From assembly GCA_013139905.1 (NCBI GenBank), contig WSZW01000143.1, forward strand, positions 1 through 11,914: a stretch of DNA of 11,914 nt. The letters run 5' to 3'. Below the pieces are notes generated by a model, which was not told the origin of the DNA, searched no databases, and was given only the letters and a program-made list of their open reading frames with translations. Origin of the DNA: an archaeon (GTDB taxonomy: Archaea; EX4484-52; B79-G9). Shown here piece by piece: positions 11,737-11,914 of the stretch. Each line of letters starts with the position of its first letter. The first letter of the stretch is position 1. The translations under genes were made by a program, and so were the position numbers.

Positions 11737-11914
11737 ATGAATAAAAAAGGATTTTTCTTTACAATGGATGCGCTTATTGCAATAACACTATTAAGCGTTG
11801 CTTTTGGTGTTGTGCTTTCAATTGATTCAACTACAATTTTAGGTAAATCAAACTATGAACAGATGCATTATATTACGGAAGATGCCATGCAAATACTTAC
11901 TAAACTAAAATTAT
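11737..11914 (+). CDS. Pilin-like protein (3' end outside window)
   Basis: The first 59 codons of a gene running off the window. The leader is M-N-K-K-G with likely cleavage G5|F6. The mature start F-F-F-T-M-D-A-L-I-A again has Asp at +6 instead of Glu at +5, then a hydrophobic helix (ALIAITLLSVAFGVVLSI). This K-G-F-F-F-T-x-D-A form is, in my memory, frequent in minor pilin-like proteins of DPANN and other archaea. Its ATG follows the preceding stop with no gap. The head domain is not visible. Confidence 0.75.
   Translation, partial: MNKKGFFFTMDALIAITLLSVAFGVVLSIDSTTILGKSNYEQMHYITEDAMQILTKLKL

Noticed and set aside
1..11914. CRISPR arrays, insertion sequences, attachment sites
   Set aside because: No regularly spaced repeat, transposase or integrase motif, or tRNA-linked duplication was seen while reading the window.

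Overview
The window looks like chromosome from an AT-rich, small-genome archaeon, most likely a DPANN lineage of the Woesearchaeota/Pacearchaeota kind. That is inferred from gene content and from expression signals. Many first-in-operon genes have a TATA-like element about 27 bp upstream of the ATG, as expected for leaderless mRNAs, while internal genes carry GGTGA or GGAGG-type Shine-Dalgarno (SD) sites. The main machinery is an archaeal type IV pilus/Tad-like system. No rRNA, tRNA, CRISPR array, insertion sequence or phage gene was seen.

Layout. 1-338 (-): rhomboid protease, cut by the window edge just before its catalytic serine. 447-1439 (+): membrane-anchored DsbA-like thiol oxidoreductase. 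1452-1526 (+): apparent relic of the C-terminus of a copper-transporting P1B-ATPase. 1584-2180 (+): unknown protein with two C-terminal membrane segments. 2272-3048 (+): sugar-phosphate isomerase/epimerase-type TIM barrel. 3237-4308 (-): three-gene operon of a small secreted protein, a SHOCT membrane protein and a membrane-anchored winged-helix protein. 4455-4913 (-) and 4976-5557 (+): a GNAT acetyltransferase and a histidine phosphatase, divergent from back-to-back TATA elements.

5554-11914 is the pilus region. The minus strand carries a secretion ATPase followed by two single-domain T2SF/TadB-TadC-like membrane proteins, spaced 2 nt apart and then overlapping by 4 nt. Upstream lie a GC-rich island with a long-range inverted repeat (9381-9496), an unlisted 29-residue Lys-rich mini-protein with a canonical SD (9502-9591), and a winged-helix/coiled-coil protein (9624-10373). 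Divergently from that last gene, on the plus strand, runs a tightly packed operon of four pilin-like proteins. Each has a short basic leader and an N-terminal hydrophobic segment; the fourth is cut by the window edge.

How they work together (inference). The ATPase and the two T2SF proteins form the inner-membrane motor and platform. The plus-strand operon supplies major and minor pilin subunits, which need a prepilin peptidase not present here. The coiled-coil/winged-helix gene shares a single central TATA element with the pilin operon, so the two may be co-expressed. The DsbA-like protein, the P1B-ATPase relic and the secreted/SHOCT/winged-helix trio suggest envelope redox or metal handling, but nothing in the sequence proves a functional link among them.
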